64,000 bases of DNA from an uncultured Clostridia bacterium (GCA_934476235.1 CAKSNL010000002.1:124001-188000), one strand, 5' to 3'. Counted from the first letter of the stretch, positions 7,866-17,414 are shown. Program-made: numbers and translations. The notes: a model not told the origin generated them from the sequence alone.

Positions 7866-9341
7866 ATGAAAAAAATACAGTCTGTCATTTTGTGCATTTT
7901 AATATTTTTTATGCCGAACTGCGCCTTTGCTGATGATGTTCTGGCAGATACCGCGCGCATTATATGCTCATCGGGCGCGCCGTCGTTCGGCTATGTCGGC
8001 GGCGAGTGGACTGTGACCGGGCTTGCAAGAAGCGGGGCGGCGGTGCCAGACGGGTACTTTGATGAGTATTATGCCGATGTGGAAAAATACGCTGCCGAGC
8101 ACGGCGGTGTGCTCCATGAAAAAAAATACACGGAGTATTCAAGGGTCGTGATTGCGCTCACGGCTATAGGAAAGGATCCTAAAAATGTCGGCGGATACAA
8201 CCTTTTGGAGCCGCTCGGCGATTATAAAAAGACCGTGTGGCAGGGAATCAACGGCTCGGTCTTTGCGCTCATCGCGCTGGACTCGGGAAACTATGCGGTT
8301 CCCGAAAATAAGAACGCCGAGGTTAGGGCGACCCGCGAGATGTATATAGAGCACATTCTTTCAAAAAGGACTCCGGACGGGGGATGGGCGTTTTCGGGAA
8401 AGACGGCGGATCCCGATATGACGGCGATGGCTTTGACCGCGCTTTCAAAATACCGTGACCGCGAAAGTGTGAAAAGTGCGGCAGACGAAGCGCTTTCGCT
8501 CCTTTGCGCGATGCAGAAGGAGGACGGAGGCTTTGAAAGCGGCGGCGAGGAAACCGCCGAAAGCGCGGCTCAGGTTCTTGTCGCCCTGTCGGAGCTCGGC
8601 GCCGTAAACGACCCGCGCTTTGTGAAAAACGGACATTCCGTTTATGACAATGTGATAAGCTTTTATGTTCCGGGCGCGGGCTTTTGCCACATAAAGGGCG
8701 GGGAGGGCGCCGACAGGATGGCGACAGAGCAGTGCTTTTATGCACTTGCGGCGTATAACCGCGCGCTAAAAGGCGAAAAGAGCCTTTTTGACATGGCAAA
8801 AACCGAGCGTTCCCGCTTTTCGGACGTGACGGGGACGGCTTATCAAAGCCAAATTGACTCGCTTTATGAAAAAGGAATCGTGAGCGGAATGACGGAGTAT
8901 ACCTTTAGTCCTGACGGCACGCTCACACGCGCTCAGCTTGCGGCGCTCATTGTCAGGGGGCTTGACCTTAAGAGCACAAAGGGCTGCTCCTTTTCCGATG
9001 TCCGCCCCGCGGACTGGTTTTATGAAGCCGTTTCGGCAGCATATGAAAATAAGATAATCATGGGAGTGTCGGACGAACGGTTTAACCCGGACGGGAAGGT
9101 GACCCGTGCCGAGGCGGCGGTGATGATAGTGCGCGCCGCAAAAAAAAGAGGATGCGATGTAAGCGGCGGGAAAGCCATCACGTATGCCGACAGCGATGCC
9201 GTGCCCGATTGGGCACTTTCCGAGGTCGCCTTCTGCGCCGAAGCGGGGCTTATGCCCGATTTCGGAGAAAGCTTTTCACCGGGAACGGCAATCACGAGGG
9301 GAGAAGCCTCATTCATGCTCTATAGCATGCTTAATTTATGA
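7866..9341 (+). CDS. Secreted prenyltransferase-repeat (toroid) protein with SLH domains
   Basis: The 491-aa protein starts at the ATG at 7866 after CGGAGA. It has a signal peptide (MKKIQSVILCILIFFMPNCAFA), an alpha/alpha-toroid of the prenyltransferase/squalene-cyclase repeat type (about 30-310; DGGWAFSGKTADPDMTAMAL and MQKEDGGFESGG), and three SLH repeats (about 317-491; SRFSDVTGTAYQSQIDSLYE, CSFSDVRPADWFYEAV) that should bind cell-wall secondary polymer. Family knowledge: the N-domain of intrinsic factor/transcobalamin has the same toroid fold. Next to a DUF4430 protein and an ECF transporter it is more likely a ligand-capturing surface protein than a cyclase. The ligand is inferred, not shown. 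Confidence 0.8.
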   Translation: MKKIQSVILCILIFFMPNCAFADDVLADTARIICSSGAPSFGYVGGEWTVTGLARSGAAVPDGYFDEYYADVEKYAAEHGGVLHEKKYTEYSRVVIALTAIGKDPKNVGGYNLLEPLGDYKKTVWQGINGSVFALIALDSGNYAVPENKNAEVRATREMYIEHILSKRTPDGGWAFSGKTADPDMTAMALTALSKYRDRESVKSAADEALSLLCAMQKEDGGFESGGEETAESAAQVLVALSELGAVNDPRFVKNGHSVYDNVISFYVPGAGFCHIKGGEGADRMATEQCFYALAAYNRALKGEKSLFDMAKTERSRFSDVTGTAYQSQIDSLYEKGIVSGMTEYTFSPDGTLTRAQLAALIVRGLDLKSTKGCSFSDVRPADWFYEAVSAAYENKIIMGVSDERFNPDGKVTRAEAAVMIVRAAKKRGCDVSGGKAITYADSDAVPDWALSEVAFCAEAGLMPDFGESFSPGTAITRGEASFMLYSMLNL

Positions 9342-9358
9342 CCGGAAGTGATTTTTAA

Positions 9359-10015
9359 GTGAAGAAAAAAGTAACAGCCGCCGTTTGTTCGGCGTTAATA
9401 TTGATCATGGTATTCTGCTCGGTGAAGTTTTTTTATTCATCGCCGGAGAAGGAGGAGGAAAAGCTCCCTGTCTTAAGCGAAGAAACGGCGGAGCCGGAAG
9501 AGGAAATAAAGGCGGAAGATGAGAAAAAGGACGAGCCCTTAAAACCTGAAGAGAAAGCCAGCGGACCGCAGAAGGAAGAAAAAACGAAAGCGGAAAAAGA
9601 GCCTTCGGAAAGTCACACCTGCACGCTCTCGGTCCGCTGCGACACGGCGGTCGCCAATAAAGACATGATGGAGCCGGGGAAGGCGGATATCTTGCCGGAG
9701 GACGGCGTGATCTATCCGGAAAAGGCGGTTAATTTCAGCGAGGGGGAGAGCGTTTACGATGTTCTTGTCCGCGAAATGATGAATTCAAAGATACATATGG
9801 AATCCGAAAACACACCTGTGTACAAAAGCGCATACATAAAGGGAATAGCAAACATTTATGAGTATGACTGCGGACCCTTGTCCGGCTGGATGTACAAGGT
9901 GAACGGAGAATTTCCGAACTACGGGTGCTCCGGCTACGAGTTAAGCGACGGCGACAGGATAGAGTGGGTCTACACCTGCGATCTGGGAGCGGACGTCGGA
10001 AACGAAAATACTTAA
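9359..10015 (+). CDS. DUF4430 (transcobalamin C-terminal-like) membrane-anchored protein
   Basis: The 218-aa protein starts at a GTG 8 nt after GGAAGTG. One N-terminal hydrophobic segment (about 7-27) acts as anchor or signal, followed by a Glu/Lys/Pro-rich stalk (about 31-85) and a DUF4430 domain (about 86-213) with the family-like YDVLVREM, YIKGIANIYEYDCG, SGWMYKVNGEFPN and LSDGDRIEWVYT. DUF4430 corresponds to the beta-domain of intrinsic factor/transcobalamin. It sits 17 bp after the toroid gene and 13 bp before ecfT. I infer that the two surface proteins form a split capture device for the ECF importer. Confidence 0.8.
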   Translation: MKKKVTAAVCSALILIMVFCSVKFFYSSPEKEEEKLPVLSEETAEPEEEIKAEDEKKDEPLKPEEKASGPQKEEKTKAEKEPSESHTCTLSVRCDTAVANKDMMEPGKADILPEDGVIYPEKAVNFSEGESVYDVLVREMMNSKIHMESENTPVYKSAYIKGIANIYEYDCGPLSGWMYKVNGEFPNYGCSGYELSDGDRIEWVYTCDLGADVGNENT

Positions 10016-10028
10016 ACGGAGAAATTTT

Positions 10029-10916
10029 ATGAATGAATTTATGCGTTTTCATCCCTTTGTGTGCTTTTTATATTTTGCTTTTACGATTGGCTTTTCAATG
10101 TTTTTCATGCATCCGGGATGCCTTTTGATATCGCTTTTTTCGGCGCTTATTTATGCAGTTAGAGCAAACGGCGCGAAAAAGACGGCGAAAAAGCTTTTAT
10201 ATATACTGCCGATGGTTCTTCTGACCGCGGCGTTAAATCCGCTTTTTAACCACCGCGGGGTGACGGTGCTTTTCTATCTGCCGAACAAAAACCCGCTGAC
10301 CGCCGAATCCGCAATTTACGGACTTTCGGCAGCGGCAATGCTCATTTCTGTGTTTTTCTGGTTTTCTTTTTACAATAAGGTGATGACGAGCGACAAGCTT
10401 TTATGCGTTTTCGGGAGGGTGCTCCCCTCGCTCTCGCTCATAATATCAATGTCGCTTCGCTTTGTTCCGAGGTTTGCGGACGAAATAAAAAGAATATATG
10501 CGGCGAAAAAATGCATGGGACAGGGCATGAAGGGAAAAAGCATTTTAAAAAAAATAGAATATTCCTTTGATATTTTATCGGTCATGGCTTCGTGGGCTCT
10601 CGAAAATTCCGTCGAAACGGCTGACAGTATGAGGGCGCGCGGCTACGGACTTAAGAAAAGAACGGCGTATTCCGATTACCGTTTTTCGGCGCGCGATGCT
10701 TTTGTCCTTTCGGGAATTGCCGCTTTCGGTATCTACACGCTTTACGGAGGAGTTTCGGGAAAAATCGCGTTTTCGTACTTTCCGTCACTCAAAGGAGCGG
10801 AGCCCTCGCTTTTTTGCGCAAGCTTCTTTTTATCGTACGCGCTTCTTTGCGCCGTGCCGTTAATAATTGAAATTACGGAGGAAAGAAAATGGAAAGCTTT
10901 AAGATCGAAAATCTGA
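10029..10916 (+). CDS. ecfT: ECF transporter transmembrane component EcfT
   Basis: The 295-aa membrane protein of the EcfT/CbiQ family couples the ATPases to the S component. About six hydrophobic segments are seen. The coupling-helix region has SMSLRFVPRFADEIKRIYAAK and the conserved Ala-Arg-Gly motif in DSMRARGYGLKKRT. It starts at the ATG at 10029 after CGGAG. Its 3' end overlaps the next gene by 28 nt, so the ECF subunits are probably coupled in translation. Confidence 0.88.
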   Translation: MNEFMRFHPFVCFLYFAFTIGFSMFFMHPGCLLISLFSALIYAVRANGAKKTAKKLLYILPMVLLTAALNPLFNHRGVTVLFYLPNKNPLTAESAIYGLSAAAMLISVFFWFSFYNKVMTSDKLLCVFGRVLPSLSLIISMSLRFVPRFADEIKRIYAAKKCMGQGMKGKSILKKIEYSFDILSVMASWALENSVETADSMRARGYGLKKRTAYSDYRFSARDAFVLSGIAAFGIYTLYGGVSGKIAFSYFPSLKGAEPSLFCASFFLSYALLCAVPLIIEITEERKWKALRSKI

Positions 10917-13525
10917 GCTTTAAATATCCTCTAAGGGAAGAAAAGACCTTAGATAACGTCAATATAAAAATCGAAAAGGGTGAATTTGTCACCGTCATGG
11001 GCGCTTCCGGTTCGGGAAAGACAACGCTTTTAAGGCTTTTAAAGCCCGAAATCTCACCGCATGGCAGTATCACGGGCAAGATATACTTTGAAGGCGGGGA
11101 GCTTTCTCAGGCTCAGAAAGGAGCAAGCGCGGGAAAGATAGGATTTGTCATGCAGGATCCGGATAACCAGATAGTGACGGATAAGGTGTGGCATGAGCTT
11201 GCGTTCGGGCTTGAAAGCATCGGGCTTCCTCAGGGCGAAATAAGAAAAAGAGTGGCGGAGTCCGCGGCGTTTTTCGGACTTCAGGACATTTTTTATGGTG
11301 ATACGGCGAGCCTGTCGGGCGGTCAGAAGCAGCTTTTGAATCTCGCCGCGGTCATGGCGCTGTCCCCTTCGGTGCTGATATTGGACGAGCCGTCCGCCCA
11401 GCTTGACCCGATAGCGGCGGAGGAATTTTTTAACGTGCTTGTAAAAATCAACCGCGAAATGGGAACCACCGTTATTTTGGCGGAGCACTCGCTCGGCGCC
11501 GTGTTCCCGGTTTCATCAAAGGTAATCTTATTAGATGGGGGAAAAGTAATAGCAGACGGCGACCCTAAAGCTATCGGAGAGGAGCTTATAAAAAAAGACC
11601 ACATAATGTATGATTCGCTCCCGGTTCCTTCAAGAGTTTACTACGGAGTCGGGCTGACCGGAGAAAGCCCCCTCACCGTCGGCGGGGGCAGAGCGTGGCT
11701 TTCGGACTACGCAAAGACGCATGAGCTTTTCCCGGAGGCAATAGAAAAACGCCGGCATGACACATCTGATGAAACGGCGATAGAGCTTAAAAATGTGTGG
11801 TTCCGGTATGAAAAAAATCTGCCGGACGTTATAAAGGGCTTAAGCTTTAGTGTCAAAAAGGGCGAGATATTCGGGATAGTCGGATCAAACGGCGCGGGAA
11901 AGAGCACGGCGCTTATGTTGGCTTCGGGAATCGGTAAGCCGTACAGGGGCGAGGTTTTGATAGGCGGAAAAAACATAGAAAAAATAAAGGAGCCGTATGA
12001 CTCCCTTTTGGGTGTGCTCCCGCAAAGCCCCAAAACCTTATTTTCGGAAAACACTTTGTATCTTGACCTTTTAAAAAGGCTTGGCGGGAAGGATCTTTCG
12101 GATGATGAAAAGCACAGGCGCGTTATTGATGCGGCACGCCGATGCGGAATATTAAACCTTTTAAAAAGCCATCCTTACGACCTGTCCGGCGGTGAGACGG
12201 AGAGGGCGGCGCTGGCAAAGGTACTTTTGGGAGAGCCGGAAATTCTTATCTTGGACGAGCCGACCAAGGGGCTTGATAATTATCTTAAGGACGAGCTTGC
12301 CGAAATATTAACGGAGCTTAAAAATGACGGTGCCGCCATTTTACTGGTGACGCACGATATTGAGTTCGCGGCGGCGCTGACCGACAGGTGCGCGATGCTT
12401 TTTAACGGAGAGATAACCTTTGAGGCGCCTCCCGAAGAGTTTTTCCGGGGAAATAGCTTTTACACCACCGCGGCAAACAGAATGGCAAGGGGAATAATTC
12501 CCGGGGTTTTGTGCGCGGAGGATATTATTTCGGCATGCACAAAAAGAAAGCCTATGAAAAGAAAGCGGGAGAAAAAGGACGAAGAAGAGCCCGACACCGA
12601 CCAGTTTAAAAAGGCGGAGGAAAAAAGAAAACCGAGCCTTGCAAGGATAATATCCGGCTGCTTTTTCATCATGCTTTTTGTATTGACGTTTTTTTTGCCC
12701 GGCATTAAGTTAGGCGGCATTAAAATAACGAAAAACACGTTGGATATTGTGGGCATAATTTTTATAGCGGCGGCGCTGATGTCCTTCTTCCCGGGGCGGG
12801 AAATAGGCATAAGCTTAAGAGATGACGGAAAAAGGCTTGATAAAAGGACACTTTTATCGGTCATTCCGATACTTTTTCTCATTCCGCTGACGGTGTTTTT
12901 CGGCGTTCGGTTTTTGGGCGACAGGAAATATTATTTTATAAGCCTTCTTATCGTCATCGAGGCGATGCTTCCGTTCTTTTCGGTTTTCGAAAAGAGAAAG
13001 CCCAAGGCAAAGGAGCTTGTGATAATCAGCGTCATGTCCGCCATCGCTGTCGCCGGGAGAACGGCGTTTTACATGACGATGCAGTTTAAGCCGGTCGCGG
13101 CAATCGTGATAATCTCGGGGCTCTCGCTCGGCGCGGAAGCCGGGTTTTTGGTGGGAGCGGTCACGGCGCTTTGCTCCAACATGTTCTTTGGGCAGGGACC
13201 GTGGACGCCGTGGCAGATGTTTGCGTTCGGCATCATCGGCTTTCTATCGGGGATACTTTTTAAAAAAGGACTTTTGGGAAGAACAAAGACCGCACTTTCG
13301 GTGTACGGCTTTATCGTAACGCTTGTTTTGTACGGAGCAATCATGAATTTCTCGTACGTCGTCCAGTCGCAGGCACAAATAACGAAGGGAGCGCTTATCG
13401 CCGCAGTTATTTCAGGTCTGCCGTTTGACATCGTTCATGCTTCGTCGTCCGCGTTCTTTTTGTGGTTTTTGTCGGAGCCGATGGTGTATAAGTTAGAGCG
13501 CGTTAAATTAAAATACGGCATATAA
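10889..13525 (+). CDS. Fused ECF transporter ATPase-ATPase-S component
   Basis: The 878-aa protein joins three ECF parts usually encoded separately. ABC domain 1 (about 1-230): Walker A GASGSGKT (38-45), signature LSGGQKQLLNLAAVMAL, Walker B VLILDEPSAQLDP. ABC domain 2 (about 295-520): GSNGAGKS (332-339), LSGGETERAALAKVL, ILILDEPTKGLD. After a charged linker (about 550-585) comes a membrane S component (about 590-878) containing KELVIISVMSAIAVAGRTAF and FGQGPWTPWQMFAFGIIGFL. The S part should bind the vitamin-like substrate. It most resembles S components of unassigned or corrinoid-type specificity, but I cannot fix the substrate. Confidence 0.85.
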   Translation: MESFKIENLSFKYPLREEKTLDNVNIKIEKGEFVTVMGASGSGKTTLLRLLKPEISPHGSITGKIYFEGGELSQAQKGASAGKIGFVMQDPDNQIVTDKVWHELAFGLESIGLPQGEIRKRVAESAAFFGLQDIFYGDTASLSGGQKQLLNLAAVMALSPSVLILDEPSAQLDPIAAEEFFNVLVKINREMGTTVILAEHSLGAVFPVSSKVILLDGGKVIADGDPKAIGEELIKKDHIMYDSLPVPSRVYYGVGLTGESPLTVGGGRAWLSDYAKTHELFPEAIEKRRHDTSDETAIELKNVWFRYEKNLPDVIKGLSFSVKKGEIFGIVGSNGAGKSTALMLASGIGKPYRGEVLIGGKNIEKIKEPYDSLLGVLPQSPKTLFSENTLYLDLLKRLGGKDLSDDEKHRRVIDAARRCGILNLLKSHPYDLSGGETERAALAKVLLGEPEILILDEPTKGLDNYLKDELAEILTELKNDGAAILLVTHDIEFAAALTDRCAMLFNGEITFEAPPEEFFRGNSFYTTAANRMARGIIPGVLCAEDIISACTKRKPMKRKREKKDEEEPDTDQFKKAEEKRKPSLARIISGCFFIMLFVLTFFLPGIKLGGIKITKNTLDIVGIIFIAAALMSFFPGREIGISLRDDGKRLDKRTLLSVIPILFLIPLTVFFGVRFLGDRKYYFISLLIVIEAMLPFFSVFEKRKPKAKELVIISVMSAIAVAGRTAFYMTMQFKPVAAIVIISGLSLGAEAGFLVGAVTALCSNMFFGQGPWTPWQMFAFGIIGFLSGILFKKGLLGRTKTALSVYGFIVTLVLYGAIMNFSYVVQSQAQITKGALIAAVISGLPFDIVHASSSAFFLWFLSEPMVYKLERVKLKYGI

Positions 13526-13553
13526 AAAATGGGTTCGGTCAGAACCCATTTTT
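13525..13553. terminator. Bidirectional terminator between ECF operon and argF
   Basis: AAAAATGGGTTC (13525-13536) and GAACCCATTTTT (13542-13553) form a 12-bp stem with a 5-nt loop. It has A-runs and T-runs on both sides and can end both converging transcripts. Confidence 0.9.
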
Positions 13554-13557
13554 ATAT

Positions 13558-14544
13558 TTAAAGCGTTGCCGCGATAACGGCTTTTATGGTGTGCAACCTG
13601 TTTTCCGCCTCGTCAAAAACTATGGAGCGCTCGGAGGAAAAGACCTCGTCCGACACCTCGAGAGAGTCAAGCCCGAACTTTTCATATATCTTTTTGCCGA
13701 TGTCGGTCTCCAAATCGTGAAACGCGGGAAGGCAATGCATGAAAACCGCGTTCTCCTTCGCAAAGGAGAAAAGCTTTTCGGTGACCTTGTAGGGCGAAAG
13801 GTCCTTTATGCGCTTTTCCCAGACCTCGTCCGGCTCGCCCATGGACACCCACACGTCGGTATAAATAACGTCCGCGTCCTTCGCCGCCTTTTCGGGGTCT
13901 TTTATAAATTCCAGAACCGCGCCGGTCTCTTTCGCGATTTTTTTACACTCATCTATCAAAGCCTTGTCGGGGAAATATTCCTCGGGCGACGAAGCAACAA
14001 AGTGCATGCCCATTTTCGCGCAGCCGACCATCAAGGAATTTCCCATGTTATAGCGCGCGTCACCCATATAGCAGAGCTTGATGCCGGAAAGATGGGAAAA
14101 ATGCTCGCGAATCGTTAAAAAGTCCGCCAGAATCTGCGTGGGGTGAAATTCGTTCGTGAGCCCGTTGTACACGGGAACGCCGGAGCAAGCCGAGAGCGCC
14201 TCAACCTTTTCCTGTTCAAATCCGCGGTACTCTATCGCGTCAAACATTCTGCCCAATACCTTTGCAGTGTCGGCAATGCTCTCCTTTTTTCCAATCTGGG
14301 AGCCTGAGGGATCAAGATATACCGGGTGCATACCAAGGTCTGAAGCGGCGACCTCAAAAGAGCAGCGCGTGCGCGTGCTGGTCTTTTCAAATATCAGTGC
14401 GATGTTTTTGCCTTCGCAAATTCTGTGAGGTATGCCCGCTTTCTTTTTTGCCTTAAGGTCGGCAGATAAGTCAAGCAGATAATTTATTTCTTCGGGTGAG
14501 AAGTCCAAAAGCTTTAAAAAGCTCTTTCCTTTTAAGTTCACCAT
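13558..14544 (-). CDS. argF: Ornithine carbamoyltransferase
   Basis: The 328-aa enzyme forms citrulline from ornithine and carbamoyl phosphate in arginine biosynthesis. Seen motifs are the carbamoyl-phosphate site [11 protein letters not shown], the Gln-binding [12 protein letters not shown], and the catalytic HCLPAFHD of OTCases. The start is the ATG at 14544, about 9 nt after AAAGGAG; the in-frame GTG at 14553 lies inside that site. The gene stands alone, with its own promoter overlapping the divergent glycosidase promoter region. A catabolic arcB role cannot be excluded, but no arcA or arcC is adjacent. Confidence 0.93.
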   Translation of the reverse strand: MVNLKGKSFLKLLDFSPEEINYLLDLSADLKAKKKAGIPHRICEGKNIALIFEKTSTRTRCSFEVAASDLGMHPVYLDPSGSQIGKKESIADTAKVLGRMFDAIEYRGFEQEKVEALSACSGVPVYNGLTNEFHPTQILADFLTIREHFSHLSGIKLCYMGDARYNMGNSLMVGCAKMGMHFVASSPEEYFPDKALIDECKKIAKETGAVLEFIKDPEKAAKDADVIYTDVWVSMGEPDEVWEKRIKDLSPYKVTEKLFSFAKENAVFMHCLPAFHDLETDIGKKIYEKFGLDSLEVSDEVFSSERSIVFDEAENRLHTIKAVIAATL

Positions 14545-14585
14545 ATGTAACACTCCTTTTGCATAAATATACCCTTAATGTGTAT

Positions 14586-14614
14586 ATTATACAAAAAATA
14601 TGCCAAAAAGTCAA
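14586..14614 (-). promoter_or_regulatory. Sigma-A promoter of argF
   Basis: On the minus strand TTGACT (14609-14614), 17 bp, TATAAT (14586-14591). It is divergent from the glycosidase promoter at 14663. Confidence 0.8.
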
Positions 14615-14624
14615 GAGGAAAAAA

Positions 14625-14654
14625 TTGTGCATATATATTTGCCGTTTTGCACAA
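14625..14654. promoter_or_regulatory. Inverted repeat between divergent argF and glycosidase promoters
   Basis: TTGTGCA (14625-14631) and TGCACAA (14648-14654) are a perfect 7-bp inverted repeat, 23 bp centre to centre, between the two -35 boxes. The left arm continues as TGTGCATATATAT, which matches the first 13 positions of the ArgR-box consensus, but the last half does not match. It could be an operator; the regulator is unknown. Confidence 0.35.
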
Positions 14655-14662
14655 AAATTATT

Positions 14663-14691
14663 TTGACAAACGCATTTTTTTGTTATATAAT
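14663..14691 (+). promoter_or_regulatory. Consensus sigma-A promoter of glycosidase/discoidin unit 1
   Basis: TTGACA (14663-14668), 17 bp, TATAAT (14686-14691): an exact consensus match. Confidence 0.9.
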
Positions 14692-14729
14692 GATGTGGTA
14701 GAAAGCCTTTAAAAAGGGAGGAACGGAAT

Positions 14730-17402
14730 ATGAAACCTGCAAAAAAGATTATTATGATTATGCTGGCGCTTTTGATGCTTTTGCCGTACACAGTCACAAA
14801 CGCATCGGGCGGACTCTACGGGTCCGAAAGCTTCATTTTGGGCGCGGATTCGGCATCGGCTGACGGCGGAGTCTGGTTCAGGCAGCCGTACGGCTTTTTT
14901 GCCATTGCCGATGTTGACCTTTCGGGCGTGAGATCTGTTAAGATTACCGCAAAAAACAACATGATAGGAGGCAGCGACGGCGAATGTCTTCTTATAAGGA
15001 TTGACAGTGAGAAGGGCGATGTCATTGGTTATGTGAACATTGACCGCCACTCTCCGGATGATAAAGAGACGTTCTCCGGCGCAATAACAAAATCATTATC
15101 CGGCGTTCACAAGGTGTATCTTCAGAGCCTGATTGCCAACGACAACTCCAGGGTTGTGACAATATATAATGTGGAGTTTTCAAAGAGCATACATAAAGAA
15201 GAAAAATACACCCCGGTGCCGGATTCTGCGATAAGGGACGTGCACGAGTCCACCTGGGCGCTGACGGACGATTTGGGCAGGCGCGCTGCAACGTATGAGG
15301 AGACGGGACCGGTGCGCGAGGGCAAAAAGGTCGGAATGTTTTACTGGACCTGGCATAACGACTTTGAAATGTGCGAGCCTTTTAATAACTCGGAGTTTGC
15401 CAAGGAGCATCCGGAGGCAAAGCATGATTATTACAGCAGCCTCTGGCCCACGAAGGCGACGAAGTTTTACTGGAACGAGCCCCTTTTCGGCTATTATTCG
15501 GGCATTGACTACTGGGTGTACAGAAAGCACTCGGAAATGCTTGCCTCAGCCGGGGTGGACGCGATCTTTTTCGACACAACAAATGTAAGAAACACCTGGA
15601 GAAGGCAGTATCAGGTGCTTTTCTCGGCACTTCACGATTCGCGGGCGGACGGAGTGAACGCGCCGAAGGTGTGCTTTATCACGCCGTTTTCGCCGACAAA
15701 TGAACATGGAAAGGAAAACATAAAGCGCATTTACTTAGGCGCATATAAAGAGGGCAAATGGTCCGACCTCTGGTTTTACTGGGAGGGCAAGCCGCTTATC
15801 TTGGCGTATACCGACATGTTAAACCCGGTCGAGGGGGACAGCTATGACGCGGCGCTTATGGAGGAGATCAAGAATTTCTTCACCTTCCGCGGTCCTCAGC
15901 CTTCGTACACGACCGGACAGGTGATGGATAACCAGTGGGGCTGGCTTGAAATATATCCGCAGAACGGCTATACAAAGAAGGCGGACGGGACATATGAGGA
16001 AGTAACCGTCGGCGTTGCGGCAAATCACTCATACATAAAAAATTCGCTCACGGCGATGAATGACGAATATGTTATGGGCAGAAGCTATACCTCCGTTCTT
16101 AAGCACGATAAAACTCCCGGGGCGTATAAATACGGCTATTTCTTCTCCGAGCAGCTTAAAAGGGCGCTCGAGATTGACCCGGAGCTTATGTTTATCGACG
16201 GGTGGAACGAATGGTGCGCAGGAAGAAACAGAGAGTGGAGCGGCGTTGCCAACGCGTTCCCGGACACGTATGACAATGACGGAAGCCGCGACATGGAGCC
16301 GACGAAGGGCGACATGAAGGACAATTACTACGCCCTTTTGGTTGACGCGGTGAGAAAGTTCAAGGGCACTGAAAAAAGAGAAGCCGCGGGCGAGGAAAAA
16401 ACTATCGACATATCCGATTTTTCCGGATGGAGCACGGTTACGCCGACATTTTACAGCCACAAGGGAAGGTACGACAGAAACTATATCGGCTACGGAAAGG
16501 TGACATATGAAAATTACACCGCGAGAAACAACGTAACGGAGTCCAAGGTATCGCGCGACGGTGAGAATCTTTATTTCTACGCGCACGCGTCAGAGGCAAT
16601 CACGGCTCCCGAAGGCAGTAAGTGGATGAAGGTATATATAGATTCCGACCGCAACCGCGCGACCGGATGGGAGGGCTACGACTACGTTATAAACACCCCC
16701 GCGCCGGGCGACGTATCACAGGTATTTGCGGACGGGACGGCGGAAAAGATAGGCACCGCCGAATACAGTGTATCGGGCTCGGAGCTTGCCGTTAAGGTTA
16801 AAAGGGAGCTTTTGAGACTTTCGGGCACGGTCGATATGGAATTTAAATGGGTCGACAATGCCGAGGGCGATATATTAAACTGGTACTCCGACGGCTCGGT
16901 CGCACCCCTGGGAAGATTCAACTTTGTATACTCCGAGAAGGAGGAGGTTTACACCTCTGACGAAACAAGGGCGGCGCTTAGCGGGATTGCGGCAGTCGCA
17001 GAGAATAAAAACTCGGGCTATATCTCCGGGCGCAAGGTGTACGTTTGCGACGCCGACACCTCGGTAACGACGAAAAAGATAAACGGCGTCATCTATGTTA
17101 CAACCGATTTTGCATCGGAGTTGCTTGACGTAAGAGCAGTGTACGAGCCGGGAAAGAACATGTTAAAGCTAAAGGGCGAGAAGCTCTTTTACACCGTCCT
17201 CGGGACGAATGAGGCACGCTACGGCGGAGAATTAAAATCACTTAAGGACACCGTGATTTCCGACGGCGGAAAGATATTTGTTCCCGTTACGCTGTTTTCG
17301 GACATTTTCGGCTATGAGGTAAGGCAGGATGGCGACATTGCCCTGTTCGGCGAAAAGGTGACAGACGGTGCCGCCTCCGCGGCAAAAGCCCTTGCGTTTT
17401 AA
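14730..17402 (+). CDS. Secreted GH99-like glycosidase with CBM and stalk-like domains (unit 1)
   Basis: The 890-aa protein starts after GGGAGG. Domains in order: signal peptide (about 1-26); CBM6-like beta-sandwich (about 27-155; ends HKVYLQSLIAND); TIM barrel of the GH71/GH99/WbsX type (about 165-545) with VGMFYWTWH, YYSGIDYWVYRKH, VDAIFFDTTN and the family DGWNEW (490-495, candidate catalytic Glu494); DOMON/CBM9-like domain (about 565-735; MKVYIDSDRNRATGWEGYDY); copper-amine-oxidase-N-like domain (about 745-885; FVPVTLFSDIFGYEV). GH99 enzymes are endo-alpha-mannosidases, but the substrate here is unknown. The stop codon overlaps the ribosome binding site of the paired discoidin gene. Three paralogues occur in this window. 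Confidence 0.8.
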   Translation: MKPAKKIIMIMLALLMLLPYTVTNASGGLYGSESFILGADSASADGGVWFRQPYGFFAIADVDLSGVRSVKITAKNNMIGGSDGECLLIRIDSEKGDVIGYVNIDRHSPDDKETFSGAITKSLSGVHKVYLQSLIANDNSRVVTIYNVEFSKSIHKEEKYTPVPDSAIRDVHESTWALTDDLGRRAATYEETGPVREGKKVGMFYWTWHNDFEMCEPFNNSEFAKEHPEAKHDYYSSLWPTKATKFYWNEPLFGYYSGIDYWVYRKHSEMLASAGVDAIFFDTTNVRNTWRRQYQVLFSALHDSRADGVNAPKVCFITPFSPTNEHGKENIKRIYLGAYKEGKWSDLWFYWEGKPLILAYTDMLNPVEGDSYDAALMEEIKNFFTFRGPQPSYTTGQVMDNQWGWLEIYPQNGYTKKADGTYEEVTVGVAANHSYIKNSLTAMNDEYVMGRSYTSVLKHDKTPGAYKYGYFFSEQLKRALEIDPELMFIDGWNEWCAGRNREWSGVANAFPDTYDNDGSRDMEPTKGDMKDNYYALLVDAVRKFKGTEKREAAGEEKTIDISDFSGWSTVTPTFYSHKGRYDRNYIGYGKVTYENYTARNNVTESKVSRDGENLYFYAHASEAITAPEGSKWMKVYIDSDRNRATGWEGYDYVINTPAPGDVSQVFADGTAEKIGTAEYSVSGSELAVKVKRELLRLSGTVDMEFKWVDNAEGDILNWYSDGSVAPLGRFNFVYSEKEEVYTSDETRAALSGIAAVAENKNSGYISGRKVYVCDADTSVTTKKINGVIYVTTDFASELLDVRAVYEPGKNMLKLKGEKLFYTVLGTNEARYGGELKSLKDTVISDGGKIFVPVTLFSDIFGYEVRQDGDIALFGEKVTDGAASAAKALAF

Positions 17403-17414
17403 GGAGGTAGAGTG

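Noticed and set aside
14626..14643. Full ArgR box upstream of argF
   Set aside because: Only the first 13 positions fit; the second half-site is mismatched, so I list it only as a candidate operator.
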